Origin: JAFKFH01 sp017307375
GTDB taxonomy: Bacteria; Pseudomonadota; Alphaproteobacteria; Ferrovibrionales; Ferrovibrionaceae
Length of the DNA: 64,000 nt
Assembly: GCA_965229335.1 (NCBI GenBank)
Contig: OZ245874.1
Location: forward strand, 3,782,001-3,846,000
Reading direction: 5' to 3'
Below the pieces are notes generated by a model, which was not told the origin of the DNA, did no database searches, and saw only the letters and a program-made list of their open reading frames with translations. Shown piece by piece: positions 54,748-63,688 of this stretch. The translations under genes and the position numbers were made by a program. The stretch's first letter is position 1, and each line of letters starts with the position of its first letter.

Positions 54748-55511
54748 GGGTTCAGCACCGGGTTCTGCTGGCGATAGATCGAATAGGTGAAGTTGGCGCT
54801 GCGCTGGAACGGCAGCACGCGGTTGATGAACTGATCAATCCACAGATTGACTTCGCCGATAGTCGAGCGCGGGACAAAGACGATGTCGCCGGAGACGAGC
54901 GGCACGTCATTGGCGGTCGTGCCGGTCTGCAGGAATTCCTTCACGTCGACGGTGCGCAGCATCGGCCGGTTTTCCGGGCTGCGGCGGATCAGCACGACCT
55001 CGCCGATACGTGCATCGTCGGCGAACCCGCCGGCCATCAGGATCGATTCGAGGACCCCGATGCGGCCGTTGACACTAAAAGTGCCGGCACGCGCCACCTG
55101 CCCGCCGACATAGATCCGGCCCGAAGCCGACTCCTTCAGCGCGACCGACACCTTGGGGTCCTTGAGCCAGCTGCGCGACTGGATGGCCACCTGGGTGGAC
55201 AGTTCGGGTAGCGTGTAGCCCGCCGCCATAACCTGCGGCGCGGGACGCAGCGAAACCGTGCCATCCGGCGCGACCAGCGCCTCCTCGTCAAGCTCCGGCG
55301 TGTCGAGGTAGCGGATCTGTACGCGGTCGCCGGGACCGAGGCGATAGGCCGGCACCTGGTCGGTCCAACCGGCGAACCCCTGGGGCTGCATGTCCGCCGG
55401 TGTGCTCTTGGTCGGTACCGGCTTCAGGGTGAAGTTGTTGGACTCGCAACCGGCCGACAGCAGCAACGCCGCGGCCAGGCCACAGATCCGGGCAAGGATT
55501 TTCAGATCCAT
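54744..55511 (-). CDS. polysaccharide export outer-membrane lipoprotein (Wza-like)
   Basis: 255 aa. Lipoprotein signal with lipobox LSAGC (Cys22). Poly-export domain from about 55 (YRLGPGDRVQIRYLDTPELD; LVAPDGTVSLRPAPQVMAAG) and an SLBB repeat (GRIYVGGQVARAGTFSVNGR). It forms the outer-membrane exit channel for the exopolysaccharide. ATG 55511 overlaps the end of the Wzz-like gene by ten bases. Confidence 0.9.
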   Translation of the reverse strand: MDLKILARICGLAAALLLSAGCESNNFTLKPVPTKSTPADMQPQGFAGWTDQVPAYRLGPGDRVQIRYLDTPELDEEALVAPDGTVSLRPAPQVMAAGYTLPELSTQVAIQSRSWLKDPKVSVALKESASGRIYVGGQVARAGTFSVNGRIGVLESILMAGGFADDARIGEVVLIRRSPENRPMLRTVDVKEFLQTGTTANDVPLVSGDIVFVPRSTIGEVNLWIDQFINRVLPFQRSANFTYSIYRQQNPVLNP

Positions 55512-57625
55512 CGATAGATTGCCTTCGGCACGTGGAAGCGCCGGCCGGTGAAGATCATGCCGAGCAGGTCGCCGCCGGCTTCCAGGATGGCGTCGCGCAG
55601 GCGGATCGCGGCGAGGGCGCGCGTCTGCTCGGCGCGGACGACCAGGATGCTCGCATCGACCAGCACCGCAAGGCGCTGGCCGAGGTGGCTCTGTCGCATC
55701 GGCGGCGCGGCGATCAGCACGATATCGGCTTCCTCGTTGCGCCGGTTGAGGAAGGCGCGGATGCGCGGCAAGGACGTGCGCAGCGAGGCGATCACCGTCT
55801 CGGTCGACCCGACCGCGACGGAGATGCCCTCGATGTCGGTGGCAACGATCTCGACGCCGTCGTCGTGGCGCGCGCCGCCGCCGCCGCCGGCCACGCCCAA
55901 TTCGGAGAGGACACCCCGTCCGTCGCCGATCAGGTCGACGACGACAATATTGCGCCCGTGGCCCTGCGCCAGTTCGATGGCGAGCGAACGCACGGTCGAA
56001 ACCGTATCCGCCGCCTCGCTGTCGGCCAGCACCTGCAGCCGTTTCATCGGGCGGCCGTCGATGTTGAATTCGGCCAGCCGGGCGGCGAGCAGCATCATTT
56101 CCTCGCGCACCTGGCGGGTGGAAGCATCCGACAGGCTCGCCAAGGCGGGCAGGGCCAGGCCGCGCTCGGCCTCGCCCGGCAGGATGAACACCTGGCGGAT
56201 CCACGCGGCAGCAACCCCGACCGCGGCGCCGAACAGCAGGCCCCCCAGGATGCCGGCAACGATGAACGAGGGAACCATCGTCTCGCCCACCACCGGGTCG
56301 ACCGCCCATTGGGTGACACGCACGCTGGCATCGTCGGTGCGCGCCTGGCTCTCGTCGATGCGGGCGGCCTCGGTCCGCATCGCGTAATCCTTGTGGATCT
56401 GCTCGACGATGCCGCGGGTGCGTTCGAGGTCATTGAGCTGCGCTTCGGCTTCGCGCAGCATCGCCACGCGCTGCTCGGCATCCTTCTGCTGGCGCTCGAG
56501 CTCGTCCAACTGGCGCTGGATGGCGCTGGCCTCGATCTCGAGCTGCGTCAGATGGTTGATCAGGAATGCCAGCGCCGGGTTGCGGACTTCGCGCCGGGCC
56601 GAGAATTGTGGCTTGTCCTGCGACCTGAGCGAGCGGCGCACCACCTCGATCTGCCGCTCGACATCCTTCAGCGGCGGATAGTCCGGCTGGTAGTGCTGCA
56701 TCAGCTTGTCGCGCTGCAATTGCAGCCGCAGGAGCACGTTGCGATCGTCGTCGTTCTGCGACTGGTTCGTGGTCTCCGAGAAATCGAAGACGGTCGGCGG
56801 CGTCTTGGCCAACTTGGCCGTCGCCTCGGCCACTTCGGACTTCAGGCCTTCGCGCCGCTCCTGGGTCTGGCGGCGCCGGGCCACGATCGAATCGATCTGA
56901 TTGACGGAAAGCAGCACTTCCTGCCGGATGTCGATCACGCCGTACCGGCTCTTGACCCCCTGGATCTCGGTCTCGATGCGGCGCAACTGGTCGGCGAACC
57001 GCGCCAGTTCGCCCGACAGGAAGGGCAGGCGCGGGCGGTCGTAGATCTGCCGGCGCTGCGTCAGATAGGCTTCGAACAGTTCGTTGACCGCCTTGGCGGC
57101 CATTTCCGGCACGGGATGGTTGAAGGTAAGCCGCACGATATTGGAGTCGGAGGCGGGCTCGGCCCGCAGGCGCGACTGGACCATCTCGACCGCCCGGCCG
57201 GGCCAGCTGTCATCGGGATAGGCGGGCAGGAAGCCGAGATAGCGGCGCTGCGCCAGTTCCGGGAACAGGGTCTGCGGCCCGATCGCGTCGACCATCTGCT
57301 TGATGACCGCGGGGCTGATCAGGATGTTGATCTCGGACTCGACCGCCTTCAGCCCGTCGACCGAGACGACGGTCGGCAATTGTGCGCCGATACCCTGGTT
57401 GTCGACGTGTTCCCGCGAGACCATCACGAGGAGGCGGCCTTCCGCGCGGTATTGGGTGCGGGCGTTGAGCGCGGCGACGACGCCGATGGCAACGATCAGC
57501 AGGAAGCCGAAGGTGATCGCCTTCCACCCGTAGAAGCCGAGCACGGCCAGGTCGCGCATCGTGTAGCCGGTCGTGCGTGATGCCGCCAGCTGGCGGGCAT
57601 CCGCCGGTGTCTGGGCCATGGCCAT
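55502..57625 (-). CDS. Wzz-like chain-length protein with degenerate BY-kinase domain
   Basis: 707 aa. Wzz domain with membrane helix near 34-53 (GFLLIVAIGVVAALNA), a long periplasmic coiled coil (about 200-430, e.g. LTQLEIEASAIQRQLDELER) and a second helix near 455-480 (VPSFIVAGILGGLLFGAAVG). The C-terminal 170 residues have the BY-kinase fold, but the Walker A position reads LADSEAADTVSTVRSLA without Gly-Lys-Ser/Thr, the second motif reads IVLIAAPP instead of hhhDTPP, and no tyrosine cluster ends the chain. It should regulate polymer length but cannot be an active kinase. Confidence 0.86.
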   Translation of the reverse strand: MAMAQTPADARQLAASRTTGYTMRDLAVLGFYGWKAITFGFLLIVAIGVVAALNARTQYRAEGRLLVMVSREHVDNQGIGAQLPTVVSVDGLKAVESEINILISPAVIKQMVDAIGPQTLFPELAQRRYLGFLPAYPDDSWPGRAVEMVQSRLRAEPASDSNIVRLTFNHPVPEMAAKAVNELFEAYLTQRRQIYDRPRLPFLSGELARFADQLRRIETEIQGVKSRYGVIDIRQEVLLSVNQIDSIVARRRQTQERREGLKSEVAEATAKLAKTPPTVFDFSETTNQSQNDDDRNVLLRLQLQRDKLMQHYQPDYPPLKDVERQIEVVRRSLRSQDKPQFSARREVRNPALAFLINHLTQLEIEASAIQRQLDELERQQKDAEQRVAMLREAEAQLNDLERTRGIVEQIHKDYAMRTEAARIDESQARTDDASVRVTQWAVDPVVGETMVPSFIVAGILGGLLFGAAVGVAAAWIRQVFILPGEAERGLALPALASLSDASTRQVREEMMLLAARLAEFNIDGRPMKRLQVLADSEAADTVSTVRSLAIELAQGHGRNIVVVDLIGDGRGVLSELGVAGGGGGARHDDGVEIVATDIEGISVAVGSTETVIASLRTSLPRIRAFLNRRNEEADIVLIAAPPMRQSHLGQRLAVLVDASILVVRAEQTRALAAIRLRDAILEAGGDLLGMIFTGRRFHVPKAIYRWI

Positions 57626-57671
57626 CGGTCAGGCAGCCGATCGGTGGGAGAAGGGGCTGATAAGCACGTCA

Positions 57672-57701
57672 CTCATACACATTCGCGGATATTTGCGTCA
57701 A
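57672..57701 (-). promoter_or_regulatory. candidate promoter of the wzz-wza-wecG-wzy part of the operon
   Basis: On the minus strand TTGACG (plus 57696-57701) and TATGAG (plus 57672-57677) are separated by 18 bases, about 45 bases before the Wzz start, in an AT-rich 96-bp gap. Confidence 0.4.
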
Positions 57702-57721
57702 ATTGTTCATTTTACGTTACC

Positions 57722-58777
57722 TCACGGCAGCGGCTGGCCGCAGCCCGGCAATTGCAGGGTGCGACAAATGGCGGCCGCAGCGGTTCTGGCGTCCGGATTG
57801 TCCGGCGTTATCTGCCCCGGCGGTATCGCGGACAACGAGTAGAGCATAACCCCGCCCGCCGGATCCTGCCTCACCCTTGCCGTCATATCCGCAATGAATG
57901 ATTGGGTATGGACAGGCTCGTTCGGCTGACGCTGCGGCGGGACATGGAAACCCAGGGCGAGCGGGCCTCGCCAGACCGCGCGGTAGGCCTGGAAAGCCTC
58001 CCACGGCTTGAACGACGGGCCGGCCTCGTAGGCCATGATCGACACCAGATCGATGTCGGCCGCGGCGGGGCCGCGCAGCAGGTTCAACATCATGCCGGTA
58101 TAGCGGCTGCGCGGCTGGGCATCGATCCAGGCACCTTCCCCAAAGGCCGCGACCGACCAGCCGGCAACGGCGATGATGGCGGGACGGGGCAGAACGCGGC
58201 GCAGGCGCGAGACGATGTCGGCAAAGTCGCGGTCGCTGGCGCAGCGGATGCGGCCGCCTTCGGTCCGGCAGCCGGGTTCGGCCGGTTCGAAATCGATGTC
58301 GATGCCGTCGAGCCCGAGATCGCCGACCAGCCGCGCCACGGCATCGGCGTTCAGGCGATGCCAGGCAGGATAAGCCGATCCGCCGATGGAAAGAATGATC
58401 CGGGTTCCCGGCTGGCGCTGCCGCAGCAAGGCAACGGCCCCCTTCAGGACCCGGCCATCGTAGGGATATTGCAGGCCCGTCCCGCCGAGTTCGAGCGCCC
58501 CCGCATAGGTCATGTCGGGCCGGGCGAAAGAGAGCGCGACGATGTTGACATAGCCCGGGATCGCCGCCAGCCGCGTCGCCGCCGGGCCGGTCGCCGGCAC
58601 TTCCCACCAGCTTTCGTGGTAGCCGAGGAACGGACGCTCGGGCAGGTTTCCCGCGCGGGCGAGCGACGGCGGGCAGAGCAGCGTGGCGGTCAGCAGGACC
58701 AGCAGGACGCCTAGAAGACGTCCCGGCCCACCATGCCGAGGACCAGCGTTCTGAGCATGATCTTGAAGTCGAACCAT
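57722..58777 (-). CDS. GH18-like secreted glycoside hydrolase
   Basis: 351 aa if begun at ATG 58777, which overlaps the preceding gene by 67 bases; no later ATG precedes the hydrophobic signal (LLGVLLVLLTATLL), so a CTG or GTG start is possible. Family 18 features: ILSIGGSAYPAWH, the catalytic DGIDIDFEP (E164 as acid) and SIMAYEAGPSFKPW. GH18 enzymes cut beta-1,4-linked N-acetylhexosamine polymers. In this operon it could trim or release the exopolysaccharide; it may also be a non-chitinase relative. Confidence 0.8.
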   Translation of the reverse strand: MVRLQDHAQNAGPRHGGPGRLLGVLLVLLTATLLCPPSLARAGNLPERPFLGYHESWWEVPATGPAATRLAAIPGYVNIVALSFARPDMTYAGALELGGTGLQYPYDGRVLKGAVALLRQRQPGTRIILSIGGSAYPAWHRLNADAVARLVGDLGLDGIDIDFEPAEPGCRTEGGRIRCASDRDFADIVSRLRRVLPRPAIIAVAGWSVAAFGEGAWIDAQPRSRYTGMMLNLLRGPAAADIDLVSIMAYEAGPSFKPWEAFQAYRAVWRGPLALGFHVPPQRQPNEPVHTQSFIADMTARVRQDPAGGVMLYSLSAIPPGQITPDNPDARTAAAAICRTLQLPGCGQPLP

Positions 58778-60120
58778 AGCGACCAGTTCTCGACGTAGTA
58801 GGTATCCAGTTCGACGCCGCGGCGTGCCTTCTCGATGGTGTCGATGCCGCCGCGCATGCCGTTGATCTGGGCCCAGCCGGTAATGCCCGGCTTGATCCGG
58901 CTGCGGGTTGCGTAGCGCTTGACCACTTCGTAATAGGGGCCGTCGGACACGACCATGTTCGGGACATGCGCCCGCGGCCCCACGACGGACATCTCGCCGC
59001 GCAGCACGTTGAGCAGTTGCGGCAGCTCGTCCAGGCTGGTGCGCCTGAGGAAGGCACCGACGCGGGTGATGCGCGGATTGTCGCGCTTGGTGCCGAGCGA
59101 GCCGTCATCGGATTCGTCGACCGTCATCGTGCGCAGCTTGAACATCGGGAAGATCGTGTTGTTCAGGCCGAGGCGCGGCTGGCGGAAGAAGACCGGTCCA
59201 GGAGAATCGAGGCGGATGGCGATCGCCGCGATGGCGATGACCGGCGCCGCGACGATGATGCCGATGGTGGCGACGACATAATCCTCGATCAGCTTCATCA
59301 GCGCATGGGTGCCGCGCAGCGGCGCCTGCATCAGTTGCAGGACCGGCAGGCCGGCAAGGTCGCCACCATGGGGCAGGCGCAGGTCGAGCGGGTTGTGCTT
59401 CAGCGGCAGGACGATGTCGGCCGCGATCATCTGCAACTGGCCGAGCAGCTGGAAGATCCGGTCGGCGGCTTCCCAGGGCAGTGCCATCACGATGATGTCG
59501 ACCTTGTTGTCACGCACATAGGCGTGCAACGCCTCGATCCGGCCGGTGACCGGGATGTCGGCGCCGAGGTCCAGGGCATGGCGGGTGACCCGGTCGTCGA
59601 AGACGGCGGCGAGACGATAGAGGTCGCGCCGGCCGGGGTCGTTGACATGGCGGATGACGTCGCGTGCGATATCGGTCGCACCGACGATGACGACCTCGCG
59701 CCGCAGCAGGCCGCGGCGACGCGCCCGGCTGCTCAGCGGGCCGACCACCAGCCGGCCGAGCACCAGGACGACGAAGGACGATGCCGCCCACTGGAACAGC
59801 CAGCCCGGATTGGCCAGTTCGTTCGGCGCGAAGGCCCAGACCAGGATCAGCGCGATGGCGAGCGCGGCGACGATGCCGAAGGCGATGGTGAAGATCTGCT
59901 TGAGCAGCTTGCGGTAATTCTCCAGCCGGTAGGCGTCGACCATCGTCATCGCCGACAGGAAGACGTGGATGCCGACCACGGCCAGGATCATCGCCTGGCC
60001 CTTCGGATTGGGACCCTGCGGATGCAGTTCGAAGAACCAGGCGCAGGCAAGTGCGGCGAGCAGCAGCCCGCCATCCCATGCCATCACCAGCCGGTTGACG
60101 AGGCCATGGGTCCAGCGCAT
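58711..60120 (-). CDS. undecaprenyl-phosphate sugar-1-phosphate transferase (WcaJ-like)
   Basis: 469 aa. Four to five N-terminal membrane helices, a Rossmann-like middle region (VVIVGATDIARDVIRHVND) and a C-terminal bacterial sugar-transferase domain with FRQPRLGLNNTIFPMFKLRT, FLRRTSLDELPQLLNVLRGE and RSRIKPGITGWAQINGMRG. It starts the repeat unit by moving a hexose-1-phosphate to undecaprenyl phosphate. Confidence 0.92.
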   Translation of the reverse strand: MRWTHGLVNRLVMAWDGGLLLAALACAWFFELHPQGPNPKGQAMILAVVGIHVFLSAMTMVDAYRLENYRKLLKQIFTIAFGIVAALAIALILVWAFAPNELANPGWLFQWAASSFVVLVLGRLVVGPLSSRARRRGLLRREVVIVGATDIARDVIRHVNDPGRRDLYRLAAVFDDRVTRHALDLGADIPVTGRIEALHAYVRDNKVDIIVMALPWEAADRIFQLLGQLQMIAADIVLPLKHNPLDLRLPHGGDLAGLPVLQLMQAPLRGTHALMKLIEDYVVATIGIIVAAPVIAIAAIAIRLDSPGPVFFRQPRLGLNNTIFPMFKLRTMTVDESDDGSLGTKRDNPRITRVGAFLRRTSLDELPQLLNVLRGEMSVVGPRAHVPNMVVSDGPYYEVVKRYATRSRIKPGITGWAQINGMRGGIDTIEKARRGVELDTYYVENWSLWFDFKIMLRTLVLGMVGRDVF

Positions 60121-60250
60121 CAGCCGACCGCTTTCGGTTGCGGTAAGTAAATGCGGCTACCTTGCACCGAATTAATGTTACGAATCAGCATTTTATCCGG
60201 AACTTCCAAATCCGGTCGACCCTAGCAGCAACGCTGCGAAATGGAAGCAA

Positions 60251-61564
60251 TCAGGTGTAACGAGTGTTCTCGGCAAGCAACAATCGCCGGGCCGCCAGCG
60301 TGGTTCCGATCGCACCCTGCGCGGTGACAAGGGCGGCCACCGATGCCGCGCCGACGATGCCGAAAGTGGGGATCAGCACCGCCGACGCGACAAGCCCGAC
60401 CGCCAGCTGCAGCATGTTGAGCCGCCGCAGCACGCCGCCATTGCCGGTCATGCCGAGCAGCACGTCCTGAACCGGCAGCAGGCAGTTGATCATCTGGCCG
60501 ATCGCCATGATCCGCAGCGCGGTTGCCGCCGCATCGAACTCCGGGGCGATGAGCCGCAACAGCATCTCCGGCACGGCCAGCATCACCAGCGTCGCCGGGA
60601 CGCCGACCGCGGCCACCCCGCGCCGGATCATGGTGTTGTAGCGTCTCAGCCGGTCGATGGCGCCGAGCCGGAACAGCTCGGCGAAATGCGGGGCGGCGAC
60701 CGTGCCGGCGGCGATGATGATCACCCAGACCAGCATCGAGATCCGGTTGGCCATCGAGAACGCCCCGACAACGGCGGCATCGGCGACGAGGCCCAGGACC
60801 AGGACCGGCAGCGACGACAGGCCGACCTGCGTCAGCTCGACGGCCAGCAGCGGCATGGCCGTATGCCACATGCCGGGCAGGGGCTCGACCGGTTCGGCGG
60901 TCGGCGCCGGGCGATCGGCCAGCATGCCGCGCGCCCGCCACAGGAAGAACACGGCCAGCGCACAGGAAACGGCCATCGACCCGGCCAGGGCCAGGATCAG
61001 GCGATCCAGCGTATCGGCACCGACGAACAGTGCCGCCAGGGTCAGGTTCGGCCACAACGCGTTCTGCACGACCTGGGCGGCGATCGTCTGCTTGAACCCG
61101 GACATGGCCGAGCCCAGCGTGAAGATCAACGTCTGGGGCAGCATGACCACCGCCGTCAGGGCGAGTGGCGCGGCCAGATCGGGCATACGGAAGGCGTATG
61201 TTGCCGCCGGGCCGGCCAGGGCCCAGGTGATGCCGGCCGCCACGATGCCGGCAAGCGTCGTCCAGCCGAAGCCCATGCGCATCGCGCGCCGGGCGGCGCC
61301 GCCGGCGCCGACGGCGACCTCGGCGGCGATGTGGCGGGTCAGCGCCTTGTCCAGGCCGAGCCGGGCGCCGGTGGCGACCAGGGCGGCCCAGGTCAGGCAG
61401 AGGAAGAACAACCCCGCATCATGCGCACCCAGCCGGTGGCCGACGAGGATGTAGAGGCCGAGCTTGCCGAGCGTCTCGGCGCCGCGCACGGCAAGGCCGA
61501 GCACATAGCGCAGCAAGGTCGATCGGGTCTGTTCGGCGGGAGCGGCCTGCGGGCGTTCGGACAT
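60251..61564 (-). CDS. Wzx-like polysaccharide flippase (MOP superfamily)
   Basis: 437 aa from ATG 61564; a TTG at 61585 would add seven residues. About 12-14 helices with the MATE/MOP N-terminal pattern (GLYILVGHRLGAHDAGLFFL) and no soluble domain. It flips the lipid-linked repeat unit to the periplasm. First gene of the exopolysaccharide set; a 130-bp gap separates it from the transferase gene. Confidence 0.83.
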   Translation of the reverse strand: MSERPQAAPAEQTRSTLLRYVLGLAVRGAETLGKLGLYILVGHRLGAHDAGLFFLCLTWAALVATGARLGLDKALTRHIAAEVAVGAGGAARRAMRMGFGWTTLAGIVAAGITWALAGPAATYAFRMPDLAAPLALTAVVMLPQTLIFTLGSAMSGFKQTIAAQVVQNALWPNLTLAALFVGADTLDRLILALAGSMAVSCALAVFFLWRARGMLADRPAPTAEPVEPLPGMWHTAMPLLAVELTQVGLSSLPVLVLGLVADAAVVGAFSMANRISMLVWVIIIAAGTVAAPHFAELFRLGAIDRLRRYNTMIRRGVAAVGVPATLVMLAVPEMLLRLIAPEFDAAATALRIMAIGQMINCLLPVQDVLLGMTGNGGVLRRLNMLQLAVGLVASAVLIPTFGIVGAASVAALVTAQGAIGTTLAARRLLLAENTRYT

Positions 61565-61610
61565 CGGATGCTTGACGGGGAACAAAGTCTGACGCTACCG
61601 GTTTTCCGCC

Positions 61611-61988
61611 ATGAACGGTATCGCCTATCGCACCATTATGCTGTCGCTTGCCGTAATGCTTGCCGGCATGCCGCGCGGCGTCGCGGCGCAGGGCATCACC
61701 GACGACGCCCCACGGGCCGAGGTCGAAGAGTTCGACGTCCGCAAGGCGATAAACGACTATTTCGTCGACCGACTGCCTTATGGCTGGTGGGCCGACCCGC
61801 CGGAGAAACAGGGCCAGGGTTTCCGCATCGTGATCAACATGCCGGTCTGGTGGGAAGGCAATCCGGCCGCGGCGATGATCGCCCTGTGCCCGGATCGCCG
61901 CAATCGCATCTGGACCGAAGCGAAATACCTCTTCCTCCAGCCGTTCTACAAGAAACTGCCCTGGGCCGGATACGAATGTCGCATCTAG
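61611..61988 (+). CDS. small secreted protein, unknown function
   Basis: 125 aa. Signal peptide about 26 residues ending GVAAQ. The mature part is rich in Trp and Tyr (DRLPYGWWADPPEKQGQGF, NMPVWWEGNPAAAMIALC) with two cysteines that could pair. I recognise no family. Divergent from the flippase, 25 bases from its alternative start, so perhaps linked to exopolysaccharide. Confidence 0.65.
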   Translation: MNGIAYRTIMLSLAVMLAGMPRGVAAQGITDDAPRAEVEEFDVRKAINDYFVDRLPYGWWADPPEKQGQGFRIVINMPVWWEGNPAAAMIALCPDRRNRIWTEAKYLFLQPFYKKLPWAGYECRI

Positions 61989-62029
61989 GAAATCTTGCCG
62001 CGCGTCGCGCGGGCGGCTAGGGTCCAGCC

Positions 62030-62842
62030 ATGCTGCTCGGCGCGATCAAGACCCTCATCCAAAATCATCTTCCCTGGCTGTTCGTGCCGCTGGCCGATCT
62101 GCGCGACCGCGTCGCCCCGCGCTATGGCGAGGCCGAACTGTCGCTGGTGCCGAGACTGGTCCCGGCCGGCGAGGCCGCGTTCGATGTCGGCGCGAACACC
62201 GGCATGTACTCCTTCTGGCTGCTGCGCAGTGCGGCGCACCTGACCTCGTTCGAGCCGAATGCCCGGCTCTGCGCGATCCTGCGTCAGCGTTTTGCCCGCG
62301 CCATCGCGAGCGGCAGGATGCAGGTCGAGGCGGTCGCCGTCTCGAACCGGCGCGGCCAGGCCGAGCTGTTCGTCGAACCGGGTTTCGAAGCGCTGGCCTC
62401 GGTCGAGGCCAATCATCGGCCGCCGGCGGCGGTGCATGGCGGCGAGGTGCTGCGGGTGCCGACGGTGCGACTCGATGACTACGACAAGCGTCGGGTCGGC
62501 TTCATCAAGATCGACGTCGAGGGCCACGAGGTGGCGGCGGTCGAAGGCGGGCTGACCCTCATCGCCCGCGACCGGCCGACCATCCTGGTCGAGGCGGAGG
62601 AACGCCACCACGCCGGGGCGGTGCCGCAGCTTCGCGCGCTGCTCGAGCCGTTGGGCTACCAGGGCTTCTATCTGCATCAGGGGCGGTTGAACCCGGTCGC
62701 CGGCTTCGATCCGGCGGTTCTGCAGGACCGTGCTGCCCTGAACGAGGCCGGCACGCATCGCGTGCCGGGCAAGGTCTACGTCAACAATTTCATCTTCGCC
62801 GCCAGGCCCGAGGCGCTGGCCGATCTCGCCCGCGGCGTCTGA
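62030..62842 (+). CDS. FkbM-family methyltransferase
   Basis: 270 aa. SAM site AAFDVGANTGMYSFWLLR near residue 45, SFEPNARLCAILRQRFA, and the FkbM signature VGFIKIDVEGHEVAAVEGG. O-methylation of sugars is a common role for this family in polysaccharide loci; substrate here unknown. Confidence 0.87.
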   Translation: MLLGAIKTLIQNHLPWLFVPLADLRDRVAPRYGEAELSLVPRLVPAGEAAFDVGANTGMYSFWLLRSAAHLTSFEPNARLCAILRQRFARAIASGRMQVEAVAVSNRRGQAELFVEPGFEALASVEANHRPPAAVHGGEVLRVPTVRLDDYDKRRVGFIKIDVEGHEVAAVEGGLTLIARDRPTILVEAEERHHAGAVPQLRALLEPLGYQGFYLHQGRLNPVAGFDPAVLQDRAALNEAGTHRVPGKVYVNNFIFAARPEALADLARGV

Positions 62843-62860
62843 GGGCGCACGCGCAGCCGA

Positions 62861-63688
62861 CTATCCGAAGATCCGGCGCACGATCGGCTTCAGCTTGCGG
62901 CCGAGCGGATGGTCGCGCAGCTGGTCGGCCAGGTCCGACTGGCGGATCCGGTCGAGCATCGAATGCGGGGTGCGATAGACCTCGACCTCGCTGCCGAACA
63001 TCAGCGTCGTGCGCATGTGCAGCCGTTCCGGCAGGCCGCGCCGGAGCGCGGCGCGATAGCCATCGGCCTGTCCGGGCCGGCAGAACAGCACCTTGTTGTC
63101 GCCGATGGCAAAGGGCACCAGCCGCCCGGGATGGGCGATCAGATGGCGGCAGGCGCCTTCCGATACCGCCGGAAATTCCGGGTTGAACCAGTCGTCGAGG
63201 ATGACGACGCCGCGATCGTCGAGGCCTTCGTCGGCAATCGCCATGTCGTTGGCGGTCACTTCGGACGTGTGACCGCCATCGATCGAGAAGAAGCGGGCAG
63301 GGGCCTTTACCCGGGCGGCGATGTCGGGCCAGCCGATCGCGGTCGAGGACGAGCGGATGACGGCCACCTGGCCGTCCGCCACGCCGAAACGCTTCATGTT
63401 CTGGCGAAAGACTGCCTCGTCACCATAGCCCGAGCCGTCGAGGTTGGCTTCCTGGTCGCCGAAGATGTCGACCGCGAACGCGGTCTCGCCGGCCTGCAGC
63501 GTCAGCGCCAGCAGGATGAACAGGCGGCCGTGATGGATGCCGATCTCGCCGACCGACCCGGTGAGCCCCAGCCGCTGCTGTTCCTGCGCCACCTGCACCG
63601 CGATGTCGGCGTCGAGCTGGGACAGCCAGCCATCGACCTGGACATGGGCGCCACCGGCATAACGCTGCAGGGCTGGGGAGATGGTCAT
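62861..63688 (-). CDS. class I SAM-dependent methyltransferase (Methyltransf_24/TylF-like)
   Basis: 275 aa from ATG 63688, with GAGGATC just upstream; the frame is open further but the sequence upstream has no coding character. Motifs SVGEIGIHHGRLFILLA, TAFAVDIFGDQEAN, ARFFSIDGGHTSEVTANDM and GVVILDDWFNPEFP mark a TylF/CmcI-like fold. Probably modifies a sugar or surface glycan. Convergent with the FkbM gene. Confidence 0.8.
   Translation of the reverse strand: MTISPALQRYAGGAHVQVDGWLSQLDADIAVQVAQEQQRLGLTGSVGEIGIHHGRLFILLALTLQAGETAFAVDIFGDQEANLDGSGYGDEAVFRQNMKRFGVADGQVAVIRSSSTAIGWPDIAARVKAPARFFSIDGGHTSEVTANDMAIADEGLDDRGVVILDDWFNPEFPAVSEGACRHLIAHPGRLVPFAIGDNKVLFCRPGQADGYRAALRRGLPERLHMRTTLMFGSEVEVYRTPHSMLDRIRQSDLADQLRDHPLGRKLKPIVRRIFG

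Noticed and set aside
55532..57580. Long plus-strand open frame opposite the Wzz-like gene
   Set aside because: Antisense shadow; the minus strand carries recognisable Wzz features and proper overlap with wza.
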